Positions 12,705-26,526 of a DNA stretch of 64,000 nucleotides are shown here, piece after piece. The notes beneath the pieces were generated by a model. It saw only the letters and a program-made list of their open reading frames with translations. It was not told where the DNA came from and made no database searches. The stretch comes from Corydoras sp. C115 (taxonomy: Eukaryota > Chordata > Actinopteri > Siluriformes > Callichthyidae): assembly GCA_019802505.1 (NCBI GenBank), contig JAFMOC010000093.1:1-64000 (forward strand), written 5' to 3'. Positions within the stretch are counted from its first letter, which is position 1. The number at the start of each line of letters is the position of its first letter. Made by a program: the position numbers and the translations under genes.

Positions 12705-14915
12705 GTATCTACAACGTTTTAGATTCTCTGACCTGATGTAAAGTGTATTTTAATACAGTATGTATTTAAATACACTTTATGAAAATTTTAAAACCCATTT
12801 GCATAATTAACAATCATTATCCTCACAATAGAATGAAAATATGAAGTACATAACATTTTATTTGGCTTTTATAAAAGACCATAATTAAATTTTTCGCAGT
12901 CAGAATCCATCACAGGCATTCGTGACCCGCTGCTATCTGTAAAGATGTTCCGATGCAGACGTGTTCTGCTCTTTCATTCAGGAGACCTTATGTTTTCATT
13001 CGCTCTATATAATTTAATTTAATTTAATTTAATAAAGCATGTGCAGCTGGAGCAGCCAACAGATTACGTTACGGGGATTTATGTTATTTCTCAGAGCAAC
13101 TCCAAACCCCCTCCTTTGTTTTAATTCAATTGGAAAACATTACAGTCCGGCGTGCAATTTAATTATCAGCTTCAAACATACGTTTTCGTTATCGATGAAC
13201 TCATTCTGATTATGAAGCCGATCACTGAAGCGAAGGCTTCCTGTGCATGAAAACTCAGACTGATTATGCTCTAAAGGATGAGAACACGAACTGCAAATCG
13301 AGGAACATTAAGTCATTGGGTGCTGACAGATGGAGAACAGGTTGTTTCTGTAAACCTGAGTTCGTCTGTTTATTAAAAAAAATCAGTCGAACAAATTAAG
13401 TTCTTATTTATTTGAGGCTTCATACCATTTTTTTTTTACAGTTCCAGTCATTCTGCTCCACTTATTCTCCATGTTCTCAGTTCCACTTTCTGTAAAGGTG
13501 GACTTTGTAGTTCTACAATTTCATTCTGTAGTCCATCTGTTTGTGTTCTACAGTTCATACTGTGTACTCTGTTCTCTAATGGTCAGGACCCCAATAGTAC
13601 CACCACAGAGCAGGTTGGTGCATTATTCCTATCCCAGCAGTGTCACTGAGGTGTTTAAATGAAACTCCAGCAGCACTGCTGCAGTAACACCCCCTCACCA
13701 CATCAGTGTCACTGCAGAACTGACAATAAACAATCCACCACCCAAATGATACCTGTTCTGTGATGCTCCTGACCAACAGAGAACAGAGAACCAACAGGGG
13801 ACTAACAACAACAAAGAACACAGATGGACTACAGTCTGTGATTGTAAAAACTACAGAGTCTATCTATATGATAAGTGGAGGATATAGATGCCTGGTCCTC
13901 ATTTAAATGCTTTTATATGCTTTTTTTACTGACTTGCCTGCTGAGATGTTAAAATTGTTCAGGTTTTAATAAATATTTTAATATATACAGTATATATTAA
14001 TATATAGATTTCTTTAAAAATATGTTTAGCCTGTTTAATGTATGGACGCTGCGTATTCAGGATTGTGCCAAGTGATTTTCGTAGGGGTGAGCTGCAATAT
14101 TGGCTGATTCGACGATTCGATTCGGAGAACCATAGTCGACTATGAACCTCATAGTCGAATGTACCATTTTGACCACATGGGGGAGCCCATGGCTGCTGCT
14201 AAGCATTAGTTTTTACATGATTTGTCTTTGTTTTCGTTATATATATAGCCTTTTGTCAAATAAAATCATCCTAATTTCTGTTAATATTTTTTTTAAATGA
14301 TGTGTGCGCTTTAACAATATAAAATATCTAACAAAATATTAAAAAAATATATTTTTTAAAAACCACGCTTATAGCGCCATCTTGTGGTGAAATTTTAACT
14401 GATTCGACTATCAGTCGACTATAGGGAAAATCTGACGAATCAGCTTCGACTATGAAAATCCTTAGTTGAAGACACCCCTAGATTTTCGGCCAAACTTTCG
14501 GTGCATTTTCAGTGGTGACCATGTGTTCAGTGCCCTCGCACGATGAAACTGGCACACTAGTTCTAAACGTGTGAACACGAACAAGCGCTCATAATGTATG
14601 TTTAATGATTTAAAGCTAAATCTCTGATCCCCACCACAAACCACGTGTTTAAGCCTGTGATCGAGTCGTTCTTCTGATCGGTGGCTCGTTGGTTCTGTGC
14701 TAAACGGCCAGCGAGGAAGCAGATGTCAGGCGCTAATGCATCAGCCCTGTGCTCTGAGAAAGTCGGCGCGTCAGCTCGCCAGGCGAGCCGTCATTAGAAC
14801 AGGAGAAATGGGACATGTGAGTGTGTATACACAATACCTGAGAGATTTCACTGACGCAGCACGTCCATCTGATTCCAGCACGGCAGGAACAGGGCCCTAT
14901 TAGTGAACTTGAGAA

Positions 14916-14948
<33 letters not shown>

Positions 14949-17278
14949 TGAGAGGACACAAGGAGGAGCAGGAGTCGATGCCAGACCCACAGGCTGTATG
15001 CAGCAGTTTGTAAATGCCTAAGAAAAGGCGAGTCAGCAGATTGTGTATAAGTAACTTTCCCATGTCCCTGTCTGTGCCAACAGTTGACACTTGGAGCCAG
15101 GAGCCCAGATGACCCGGTCCTTTGGGCTGAGAGGTCGGCTCGGGCAGCATTGTGATGCAGGATCACGTTTCCCAGAAACACTCGTTAAACAAAGGGCCGT
15201 TCAATCTTCAGAGCAATTATGTCCCCAATTTAGCAATTACAGAATCAATGTAGTTCACATGGCAGATGTGAAATGTGGGTTCAGACGTTTTGGATAATTA
15301 AATTTGGAAAACGTTTAGGACGCTGTATCAGAATAATAACTCGGTGGGTTAACCTGAAACCACTTACAATGCTGGAGAAATGAGCGTTAGGGGCCTCGCT
15401 CAAGGGCCCCCAACACCTTAACCACTGAGCACTTTAGTCTGAAAGGGTCTGCAATATATACCAAGTGATGTCACAGTGCTGGGACCAATTACTGGCTTTA
15501 GATTCATCTGCAGGTGACGGGAATCATGAATGCAGGTGAGCCGAATCGCCACGGCATTTGAATCGAATCAAAATCAACTTTTGATTCATCACATTCGATG
15601 CTTTTTGTGACGGTCTGCTCACACAAAATGCTTTTTACAGATCACAAATTAAAAAATGGAATTAAATGCAATTAACCATTTTTCATTCATTCATTATCTT
15701 CAGCTTTATCCTCTATTAGGGTCGCGGGGGGTTCCCCATGCCCATCCAGGGGAGAACGTTTCGGGCGCTGGGCAGATACACCCAACACAAGGTGGCAATC
15801 TATCGCTGGGCACACACTCACTCACACACACACACTCTATATGGGGCAATTTGGAGAATTCAATCGACTTGATCCATGTTTTTTGGACTGTGGGAGGAAA
15901 CCGGAGAACCTGGAGGAAACCCACGCGGACACGGGGAGAACATGGAAACTCCACCCAGATGGGGATTCGAACCGGGAATCCCTAGTGCTGAGAGGAGAAC
16001 ATGCTAAACCACTAATCCATCCGCCTCCTGCAATTAAACTAATTGAGGATGCTTATATTTAAGTGTAAAAAAATCCATCCATCCATTATATTCCGCTTTA
16101 TCCTCTATTAGGGTCGCGGTGGGGTTCCCCATGCCCATCCAGGGGAGAACGTCTCGGGCGCTGGGCAGATACACCCAGGACAGGGCGCCAATCCATCGCT
16201 GGGCACACACTCACTCACACACAGACACACTCTATATGGGGCAATTTGGAGAATTCAATCGACTTGATCCATGTTTTTGGACTGTGGGAGGACACCGGAG
16301 AACCCGGAGGAAACCCACACAGACACGGGGAGAACATGTAAACTCCACCCAGATGGGGATTCGAACCGGGAATCCCTAGCACTGAGAGGAGAACATGCTT
16401 AACCACTAAGCCACCGTGCCGCCTGCAATTAAACTAATTGAGGATACTTATATTTAAGTGTAAAAACATCCATCCATCCATTATCCTCCGCTTTATCCTC
16501 TATTAGGATCGCGGGGTGTTCCCCATGCCCATCCAGGGGAGAACATTTCGGGCGCTGGGCAGATACCCCAGGACAGGGCGCCAATCTATCGCTGGGCAAG
16601 TGTAAAAAAATCAATAAAAATATATAAAAGAAACATGTCTTTGCACGTCACTGTGATGGTGATGCTGCTGCAACACAAAGCCGTCCATTTTATAAACATG
16701 TGACCTCCGTCACTGTGAGCCTCTGTCCGTGGTGCTGGATTATCTCTGGATCTGTGTGAATGGAACCTACAAAAGAGTCGCGTTTCAGTGACTGTGAGCT
16801 AACGGCATCTGGGGGGGGGGATTTATGTAACGCCGACTGACCTGACATCTGTTACCCTCCATGGCCTCCTGACTGTCCCTCTATGCCGTGATCGTTCTCT
16901 TAATCGGTCTTCTCTTGTGCTTCTCTCTGGTTTGCGTTGGTCTCCGCTCTCTGCACACCTCATTCTCCATTCTGCGCTTGTTTGTTACGACCTTTCTGTC
17001 ACCCACCACTTTTTAAAAATCCATATCTGTCCTCCATCTGTTCTGACATTAACATCTTTATTCATTAATCCCCTCTAATCTGCCCGCCTGCCGGACCCGA
17101 TACCTCCGTCCTCGTCCGTTCGCCGGCCTTTCTCGTCGTTCTGCCACGTGGCCGGATCAGCCTTCTACAGCGCTGCCCCTCTTACGTCAGCGGGCATCAT
17201 CCCCGTCATGCAGTCTCTGTGTCCGGACGGCCAGCGGGACGAGTTCGGCTTCCTGCAGTACAAAAACTCCACGTGAGT

Positions 17279-17313
<35 letters not shown>

Positions 17314-19214
17314 CTTTTACATGCACATTATCTTTAAAGCTCTCTCGCCCAGTTCTCTGCATGCCACCTCTCCCTGTGATACCTTCAGTAGTCATTAGCA
17401 CTTGTAATCAAGTGTTTATTGGCCGTAAGCCTGCATAATTATCAGCTCCCCGCTATATAAACCAGAGCTGGGAAGCTTTTATGATGGATATTAAAGGGAC
17501 GTTCCAGAGTTTTTATTTAATTTTAATGAACTACATCTGTAGCTTTTAGTTTAGCGTCTGCAACGAAGCAAATATAAAGAAACTAAGGGCTCTATTTAAG
17601 GGGGAGTTGTTAAAATACCACCCCTCCCATTCTAAGGGTATTATCTTCAGGGTTTTCAGTTAAATAAGGGTCATCAAGATTCAAACCGGTGGCACGGTGG
17701 CTTAGTGGTTAATATGTTCTCCTCTCAGCACTAGGGATACCCGGTTTGAATCCCCATCTGGGTGGAGTTTCCATGTTCTCCCCGTGTCCGCGTGGGTTTC
17801 CTCCGGGTTCTCCGGTTTCCTCCCACAGTCCAAAATCGTGGATCAAGGTGAATTGGGTTCTCCAAATTGCCCCATATAGAGTGTGTATGTGTGAGTGAGT
17901 GTATGCCCAGCGATGGATTGGCGCCCTATCCTGGTTGTATCTGCCCAGCGCCCGAAATGTTCTCCCCTAGATGGGCATGGGGAACCCCCCCCCTCCCCGG
18001 TTCCCGGTTCGAATCCCCATCTGGGTGGAGTATCAATGTTCGTGTCTGTGTGGGTTTCCTCCGGGTTCTCCGGTTTCCTCCCACAGTCCAAAAACATGGA
18101 TCATGTCAATTGAATTCTCCAAATTGCCCCATATAGAGTGGGTATGTGTGAGTGAGTGTATGCCCAGTGATAGATTGGCGCCCTGTCCTGGGTGTATCTG
18201 CCCAGCGCCCGAGACGTTCTCTCCTGGATGGGCATGGGGAACCCCACCGCGACCCTAATAGAGGATAAAGCGGAAGATAATGGATGAATGGATGGGAGAT
18301 TCAAACCCGGGTCTTTTTAGTGTTTAGTTTTTAGATTTTTCACTAAAATGTAAAAATATTATGAGTCTTGCATTAAGAATCCCCTTAAAATAAAACGAAG
18401 GAGGGGGGAGTTGTACCACCTGTCTGGCTGACTGATGTACCCCACAGCACCGCCACAATTCAGGTGCTTCTAAGGCAGTGCTTCTCAAATAGTGGGGCGC
18501 GCCCCCCTGGGAGGGCGCAGTGCGGTGCCTGGGGGGGCGCATAACAAGAAATCACAGAGCAACAAAAGTCAACCGAAAGTTAAAACGAGGAAAGTGTATG
18601 TAGCGCTTGGTTTCACTGTAACTAAGGTGGAAGACGAAGAAAGACCGGCGTGTCTTCAGTGTCTTTAAATGTTGGCAGCGGACAGTGTGAAATAAATGAA
18701 GGCGTCACTTAAAGACATTACACTGCAATCACGCTGATAACCGCTTGAGTTTTTAATCGTAAACGTGACGCGTACAGCAAGCAATTATTAAACTTTATGA
18801 AAGCTACTGCAGAAAAGCTGTGCGCTGCAGAATGGCCACGTTGGAGACATTAGTTCTGATTTCTTTATTTTGATAAAAAAAAATAAAAACACCACTAATT
18901 GTTGTATTAATTTTTGTTTTGTAGGTTAAAGTGTTAATAAATTGAGCTCCTGAATTAATGTTGCTGGTGAATTTGAATTTATTATTATTTATTGATTTTA
19001 TACCATTTCATTTTTCAGTATCAAACGCCAGTCAGTTCAAAAACATTTCTTTGTTCTAAGTCGATCTATATTTCTCTCTTTTTTGTTTTCTTTATTGTTA
19101 ATAAGGAGACATTGTTATAAAGAGGGGGACTTATAACAAATTTATAGACAAATCATACTACAGTGGGCGTGTAAAAATACCTTTTCATCCCATTTTGTCA
19201 TGTACGGGGGGAGG

Positions 19215-19245
<31 letters not shown>

Positions 19246-22200
19246 GGGGGGGGGGGGCGCAAAAAGTTGACTTCTTCCTAGGGGGGTCTTTACAGAAAAT
19301 AATTGAGAATCACTGTACTAAGGTGATGGATGATTCTCAGCACAGCAGTGACACTTTTGTGAGGGTGGTGGTGCTAGAGAACAGAGAACACAGTTTCTAT
19401 CTGACTGATGTCTTCTTTTCTACACTCAGCCAGAACCCACTTCAATTGAGATATTATTTGGGTGGTGGGTGTTTCTGAGTACTGCAGTGACACTAATGTC
19501 GTGGTGGTGCTGTGTTAGTGTCATGGTGGTGTAAATGGATTAAACACAGCAGTGGTCATGATGTCCACTGTGTCCACTCACTGTACACTGTTTTAGACAC
19601 GTCCACCCTGCTGCTCCACCTTCTAGAAGTCAAATCGGAGCCAGCAGCTCGGCTGTTGTTGCACAGTTTGTTAGGCGTCCTCTCGTCGTTCTTCGGTGCT
19701 CACTCGACGCTGGTGGCTGGATTTACATTTTTGGGTGGTGGATTGTTTGCATTGTTTTTTTTAGGTGTTTTTAAAATGCCAGCAGCACCAGCGCACCACC
19801 GCACACAGTTACGCACCACTTACGCACCATTTCGTTAATCCAAATGAATTCCATTGTAATCTTGTTCTGTGTCATCAGTGTGACTCAGTTGCTGGAGCGA
19901 CTCGGGGAGGTGGTGGAGCAGAATCACTTGTTCGCCTCAGACAGGCCGACGTTGGGGGAGGAGCTGGAGTCACTGCAGCGGCACCTGGAGAGTCTGAGCT
20001 CAGCGCGGAGTCCGTTAGAGAACCACTTCAACTCGACTCACGGTCAGGACCCTCACCCCGCGGTTGAGATGCCGTGCTTTCGGTTGGGGGTTTGTCTGGC
20101 TGCTGGGGTTGTTGTGTAAAATAAAGTCTCCTCCACCTCCAGGCTTCACAGTTGCCAGCGTCCTACGCGATCAGACTCACTTCCAGCAGTTCCTCACCCA
20201 GAACCTCTCTCTGTCCAATGACACAGCCAGTCTGCTCATGTCCTCGCCTGTCAACCTGAAAGAGGTGCGTTCCACCGTCTCTCCTCTAATTTAAAGCCTG
20301 GACCGAATCCAGGACGCGGCTTCTCTATCTCCCGCTCCGTGATGGACGGGATCCATGGTCTCATGTGTACACTGTTATCTGCGGATTGCTCTGTTCTGAT
20401 GGCAGAACCTAGTGTAAAGGTCTATTATAAACTCCAGCATGGTGCTTATTAAACTGCTGCTTTACTGAAAATGTCAGGAGCATCAGCAGAACTCGGAGAA
20501 CTCCTCCACTCCTACTCTAAAATAAAAATAACCTGCAGGCTGTAGATTTAACTAAGTGGCTTTTTGCCGACGGTGAAGTTCAGATTTGGTTGAACTCGGC
20601 GGCTGATTTCGCATGATGAACCTCGGCTCTGAAAGACGTTCGGCTCTCGGTGACGTCATTCTGATTTTGTGCAGAAGACTGAAGCCTGGATCCCATGTGA
20701 TTCACGGACGTCTGAATGAGCTGCCCATCTGTAACATGGACTGACCGAGCGGTTGGCTCTCAAGGGAAGAGGAACGGACGACTGACCGTGGAACCGTTTT
20801 AATCGTGTTCTGTGATTCGGAAATCAGTGCTCAGAGATCCAGGTTTCCAGGTTTGAATTCCCATCTGGGTGGAGTTTCCATGTTCTCCCCGTGTCCCCCT
20901 GGGATTTTCCTGGGTTCTTTGGTTTCCTCCCACAGTCTAAAAACATGGATTCAAGTTAAATTGGCTTCTCTAAATTGCCCCTATATAGTGAGTGTGTGCC
21001 CAGTGATGGCTTGGTACCCTTTCCTTATAAAAAGGGTGTATTTGCCTGAAACATTCTCCTGGATGGGCATGAGGAACCTCTCCCCCTGCGAGCCTAGTCC
21101 CTACTATAGGATTAAGATGAGTTCACCTAAAATTATTGACTTAAACACGCAGATCTGTGTTCACAGAGATGTTTTTAATTTCTCAGGCGATTACAGTGAC
21201 GGCGGCACGGTGGCTTAGTGGTTTAGCATGTTCTCCTCTCAGCGCTGGGGATTCCTGGTTCGAATCCCCATCTGGGTGGAGTTTCCATGTTCTCCCCGTG
21301 TCCGCGTGGGTTTCCTCCGGGTTCTCCGGTTTCCTCCCACAGTCCAAAAACATGGATCAAGTCAATTGAGTTCTCCAAATTGCCCCATATAGAGTGTGTC
21401 TGTGTGAGTGAGTGTGTGCCCAGCGATGGATTGGCGCCCTGTCCTGGGTCTATCTGCCCAGCGCCCGAGATGTTCTCCCCTGGATGGGCATGGGGAACCC
21501 CACCGCGACCCTAATAGAGGATAAAGCGGAAGATAATGAATGAATGAAACGTGTCGCGGTGGCTTAGTGATTAGCATGTTCTCCTCTCAGCGCTGGGGAT
21601 TCCCGGTTCGAATCCCCATCTGGGTGGAGTTTCCATGTTCTCCCCGTGTCGGCGTGGGTTTTCTCTGGGTTCTCCGGTTTCCAAAACATGGATCAAGGTC
21701 AATTGAATTCTCCAAATTGCCCTATATAGAGTGTGTGTGTGTGTGAGTGAGTGTGTGCCCAGCGATGGATTGGTGCCCTGTCCTGGGTGTATCTGCCCGA
21801 GACGTTCTCCCCCCCTGCCCCCGCCCCCCGCGACCCTAATATAGGATAAAGCGGGAGATAATGGATGAATGAATGAATGAAAATCACGTGCCGGGCGGCG
21901 TGGTGGCTTAGTGGTCAGCACGTCCGAAGTGGTCAGTTCCCGGTTCGAATCCCCATCTGGGTGGAGTTTCCATGTTCTCCCCGTGTCCACGTGGGTTTCC
22001 TCCGGGTTCTCCGGTTTCTCCAGTCCAAAAACATGGATAAAGTCAATTGAATTCTCCAAATTGCCCCATATAGAGTGTGTTTGTGTGAGTGAGTGTGTGC
22101 CCAGCGATGGATTGGCGCCCTGTCCTGGGTGTATCTGCCCAGCGCTCGAAACGTTCTCCCCTGGATGGGCATGGGGAACCCCACCGCGACCCTAATAGAG

Positions 22201-22373
22201 GATAAAGCGGGAGATAATGAATGAATGAATTACAGTGACGTCATGAAGGCGTCCGTCAGCAGCAGGTGGTTCAGTCTGTGTGTCTCTGCTCCATGATGAA
22301 AACTTCTCACTCAGCCAGTTTAATTTAATCCTGTTTACTGCAGCAGATTGAAAGTCAATGAAAGATTGATGTC

Positions 22374-22415
<42 letters not shown>

Positions 22416-25400
22416 TGGTCGGTGCAGGTGTATAACCTTATCTTTGGCACACATCCCAAAATGAATGCAGGAAGCAGAAGCTGGGCAGAAGGGCAGCGTG
22501 GAATTCACAGCCCTGGAGAGAAAGTCCTACACCTGGAGGTAACACACACACACACACACACACACAACACACACACACACACACACAGTGCATCTGCTTG
22601 TGGAGGTTTAGGTGCAGCAGTGCACGCCCCACAAAAGCTGCCAAAAACTATCAAGTGACAAATGAAGGTAAAACAAAAGGATTCATTGAGAAGTTGAGGA
22701 TGGATGTTGTGGTTACCACGGTGACTGAAGTGACTCGTGCATTTAAAAGCATAACAGCCCATCCATCTCTTATCTCCCACTTTATCCTCTATCAGGGCAC
22801 ACACTCACTCATACAGACACACTCTATATGGGGCAATTTGGAGAACTCAATTGACTTGATCCATGTTTTTGGACTGTGGGAGGAAACCGGAGAACCCGGA
22901 GGAAACCCACGCAGACGCGGGGAGAACATGGAAACTCCACCCAGATGGGGATTCGAACCGGGAATCCCTAGTGCTGAGAGGAGAACATGCTAACCACTAA
23001 GTCACCGTGCCGCCCAGCATAACATTGATTCATTCATTATCTCCCGCTTTATCCTCTATTAGGGTCGCGGTGGGGTTCCCCATGCCCATCCAGGGGAGAA
23101 CGTCTCAGACACAGGGCAGATACACCCAGGACAGGGCGCCAATCCATCGCTGGGCACACACTCACTCACACAGACACACTCTATATGGGGCAATTTTGGA
23201 GAACTCAATTGACTTGATCCATGTTTTTGGACTGTGGGAGGAAACCGGAGAACCCGGAGGAAACCCACGCAGACACGGGGAGAACATGGAAACTCCACCC
23301 AGATGGGGATTTGAAGCGGGAATCCCTAGTGCTGAGAGGAGAACGTGCTAACCACTAAGTCACCCAGCTTAACAGCCAGTTTTAAAATTTGAAATCCATT
23401 TTGTATTTGAGACTTTATGTGAATATTGATCGTGCAGGACTTTTTAGTGTTTATGTCTCATTTAGTGTTTGATCTTTAAACTCACACTGTACTGCGGGAC
23501 GTCCAGGAGCAGTTGCTGGGTGGCTGGCGGATTCTGGAGGGCGGGCTGCTGCACAAAGCTCTGAGAGACCCAGCTAAAGTGGCAGATCAGCATGCACTGC
23601 TTCAGCTGCTGTCTCAGGCGCTGGGTGTAGCCGGGGGCGGTGACGAGAGCCACAGAGACGAGCTTCAGGGTCTGCAAGAGATGGAGGTCGGTTCATGTGC
23701 CTTTATAATGCACCTTTATAATGCACCTTTATAATGCACCTTCATAATGCACCTTTATAATGCACCTTCATAATGCACCTTCATAATGCACCTTTATAAT
23801 GCACCTTCATAATGCACATTTATAATGCACCTTTATAATGCACCTTCATAATGCACCTTTATAATGCACCTTCATAATGCACATTTATAATGCACCTTCA
23901 TAATGCACATTTATAATGCACCTTCATAATGCACATTTATAATGCACCTTCATAATGCACATTTATAATGCACCTTCATAATGCACATTTATAATGCACC
24001 TTTATAATGCACCTTTATAATGCACCTTCATAATGCACATTTATAATGCACCTTCATAATGCACATTTATAATGCACCTTCATAATGCACATTTATAATG
24101 CACCTTCATAATGCACATTTATAATGCACCTTTATAATGCACCTTTATAATGCACCTTTATAATGCACCTTCATAATGCACCTTCATAATGCACCTTTAT
24201 AATGCACCTTCATAATGCACTTTCATAATGCACCTTTATAATCCACCTTTATAATGCACCTTCATAATGCACCTTTATAATGCACCTTCATAATGCACCT
24301 TTATAATGCACCTTTATAATGCACCTTTATAATGCACCTTCATAATGCACCTTCATAATGCACCTTCATAATGCACCTTTATAATGCACCTTTATAATGC
24401 ACCTTTATAATGCACCTTCATAATGCACCTTTATAATGCACCTTTATAATGCACCTTCATAATGCACCTTTATAATGCACCTTTATAACTTTGTTGAGAC
24501 TGTTGGGTTCTCATACGGCAAAATGCCCATTTTATGGAGATTATTGATTCTGACGTACATTTACAACAGACGGATGTTTTATTCTGAAGAGGACGTAGGT
24601 TGTAAATTGTCTGCCTCCATGTTAGGGTATGTTGCTGACGGGTGGAGTGCTCGAGTCGCTCACGTGTGGAGATAACCGGAGCAGCGACCTCAGTACCGTC
24701 CTGTCAGTACCTGAGAAGCAGCAGTCAGTACTGCGAGCGTATCAGACTGCTGTGTGTGGATTAGAGGAAGGCCAAAGGGCGGAGCACTTCAGGAAAATAA
24801 GTCAGGAGCTGAGGGATCAGATTGACCCGCAGAAAGTCATCGAGAAGGTAACGGGGGGTCACCATCCATCCTTAAATCATCCACCTTCGTAACATCGATT
24901 CACATCCTGCAATTTCATTCATTCATTCATTATCTTCCGCTTTATCCTAGAGAGGGGACAATGTTTCGGGCGCTGGGCAGATAGACCCAGGACAGGGCGC
25001 CAATCCATCTCTGGGCACACACTCACTCACACAGACACACTCTATATGGGGCAATTTGGAGAACTCAATTGACTTGATCCATGTTTTTGGACTGTGGGAG
25101 GAAACCGGAGAACCCGGAGGAAACCCACGCTGACAGGGGGAGAACATGGAAACTCCACCCAGATGGGGATTCGAACCGGGAATCTCTAGCGCTGAGAGGC
25201 GAACGTGCTAAACCACTAAGCCACCGTGCCGCATCCTGCACTTTCATTCATCCATTATCTTCCGCTTTATCCTCTATTAGGGTCGCGGTGGGGTTCCCCA
25301 TGCCCATCCAGGGGAGAACGTTTCGGGCGCTGGGCAGATAGACCCAGGACAGGGCGCCAATCCATCGCTGGGCACACACTTACTCACTCACACAGACACA

Positions 25401-26484
25401 CTCTATATGGGGCAATTTGGAGAACTCAATTGACTTGATCCATGTTTTTGGACTGTGGGAGGAAACCGGAGAACCCGGAGGAAACCCACGCTGACACGGG
25501 GAGAACATGGAAACTCCACCCAGGTGGGGATTTGAACCGGGAATCCCTAGCGCTGAGAGGCGAACGTGCTGACCACTAAGCCGCCGTGCTGCGCATCCTG
25601 CACTTTGTTTTTAAATATTTATAAATCGGATCTAGACTTTAATGCCTCCGTCCTTCACCCGTCACATCTGTCTCTTTGCCGTCTTGTCCTGACAGCTGAG
25701 GTTGGAGCAGACCAACTTCTCCTCCTCACCCGTTCAGTCCCACCTGGTTGCCCTGCTGAAGGACCTGTCCGAGGTGGAGCGGTTACTCAAGGACGTGGAC
25801 CTGCTATCAGGACTCGCAAGGCTGCTGCCCAAGGGGGCGTGTGCGGGCCATCAACCTCCCCCCGCCGCTCACAACACCACCTCCAATGCCAACTCCACCA
25901 GCTGGGCCACCAACACCACGGAGAGCCCAGCTGAGGAGAAGGAGGCCCAGGCGGATAACCCTCGTTCCCAGTTCTCGGCGTTCGTGCAGCTGTGGGCGGG
26001 GCTGCAGCCCATTCTGTGCGGAAATAACCGGTAGGTGTGTATGAGGTGAACTCCGGCCGACGTCAGACTTCTTTCTGTAAATGACGCGCATACGTTTGCA
26101 GCATCATCGAGCCGGAGGCGCTGAAGCAGGGCAACATGAGCTCGCTGGGATTCACCAGCAAAGAGCAGCGCAATCTGGGCCTCCTCGTCCACCTCATGAC
26201 CACCAACCCCAAGATCCTCTACTCGCCCATCGGCTCTCAGGTGGACAAGGTCATTCAGAAGGTAAATCGATCACGTCGGTATCGGTTGTGCCGCGTCAGC
26301 ATGCGCTAATGCGTTGGAATTAAGAATCAGGATTCTACGGAGCCCCTAAAGCAGTGCTTCTCAAATAGTGGGGCGTGTGCCTGGGGGGGCGCATAACAAG
26401 AAATCACAGAGCAAGTGATATTAAGTCAGTGATTATTAATTATTTTCTGTTAAGCCCCCCCTAGGAAAAAGAAAACATTTTGCG

Positions 26485-26526
<42 letters not shown>

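Noticed and set aside
23698..24487. Regular short repeats that could suggest a CRISPR array
   Set aside because: The 13-bp units are contiguous with no unique spacers, and the setting is a vertebrate intron.
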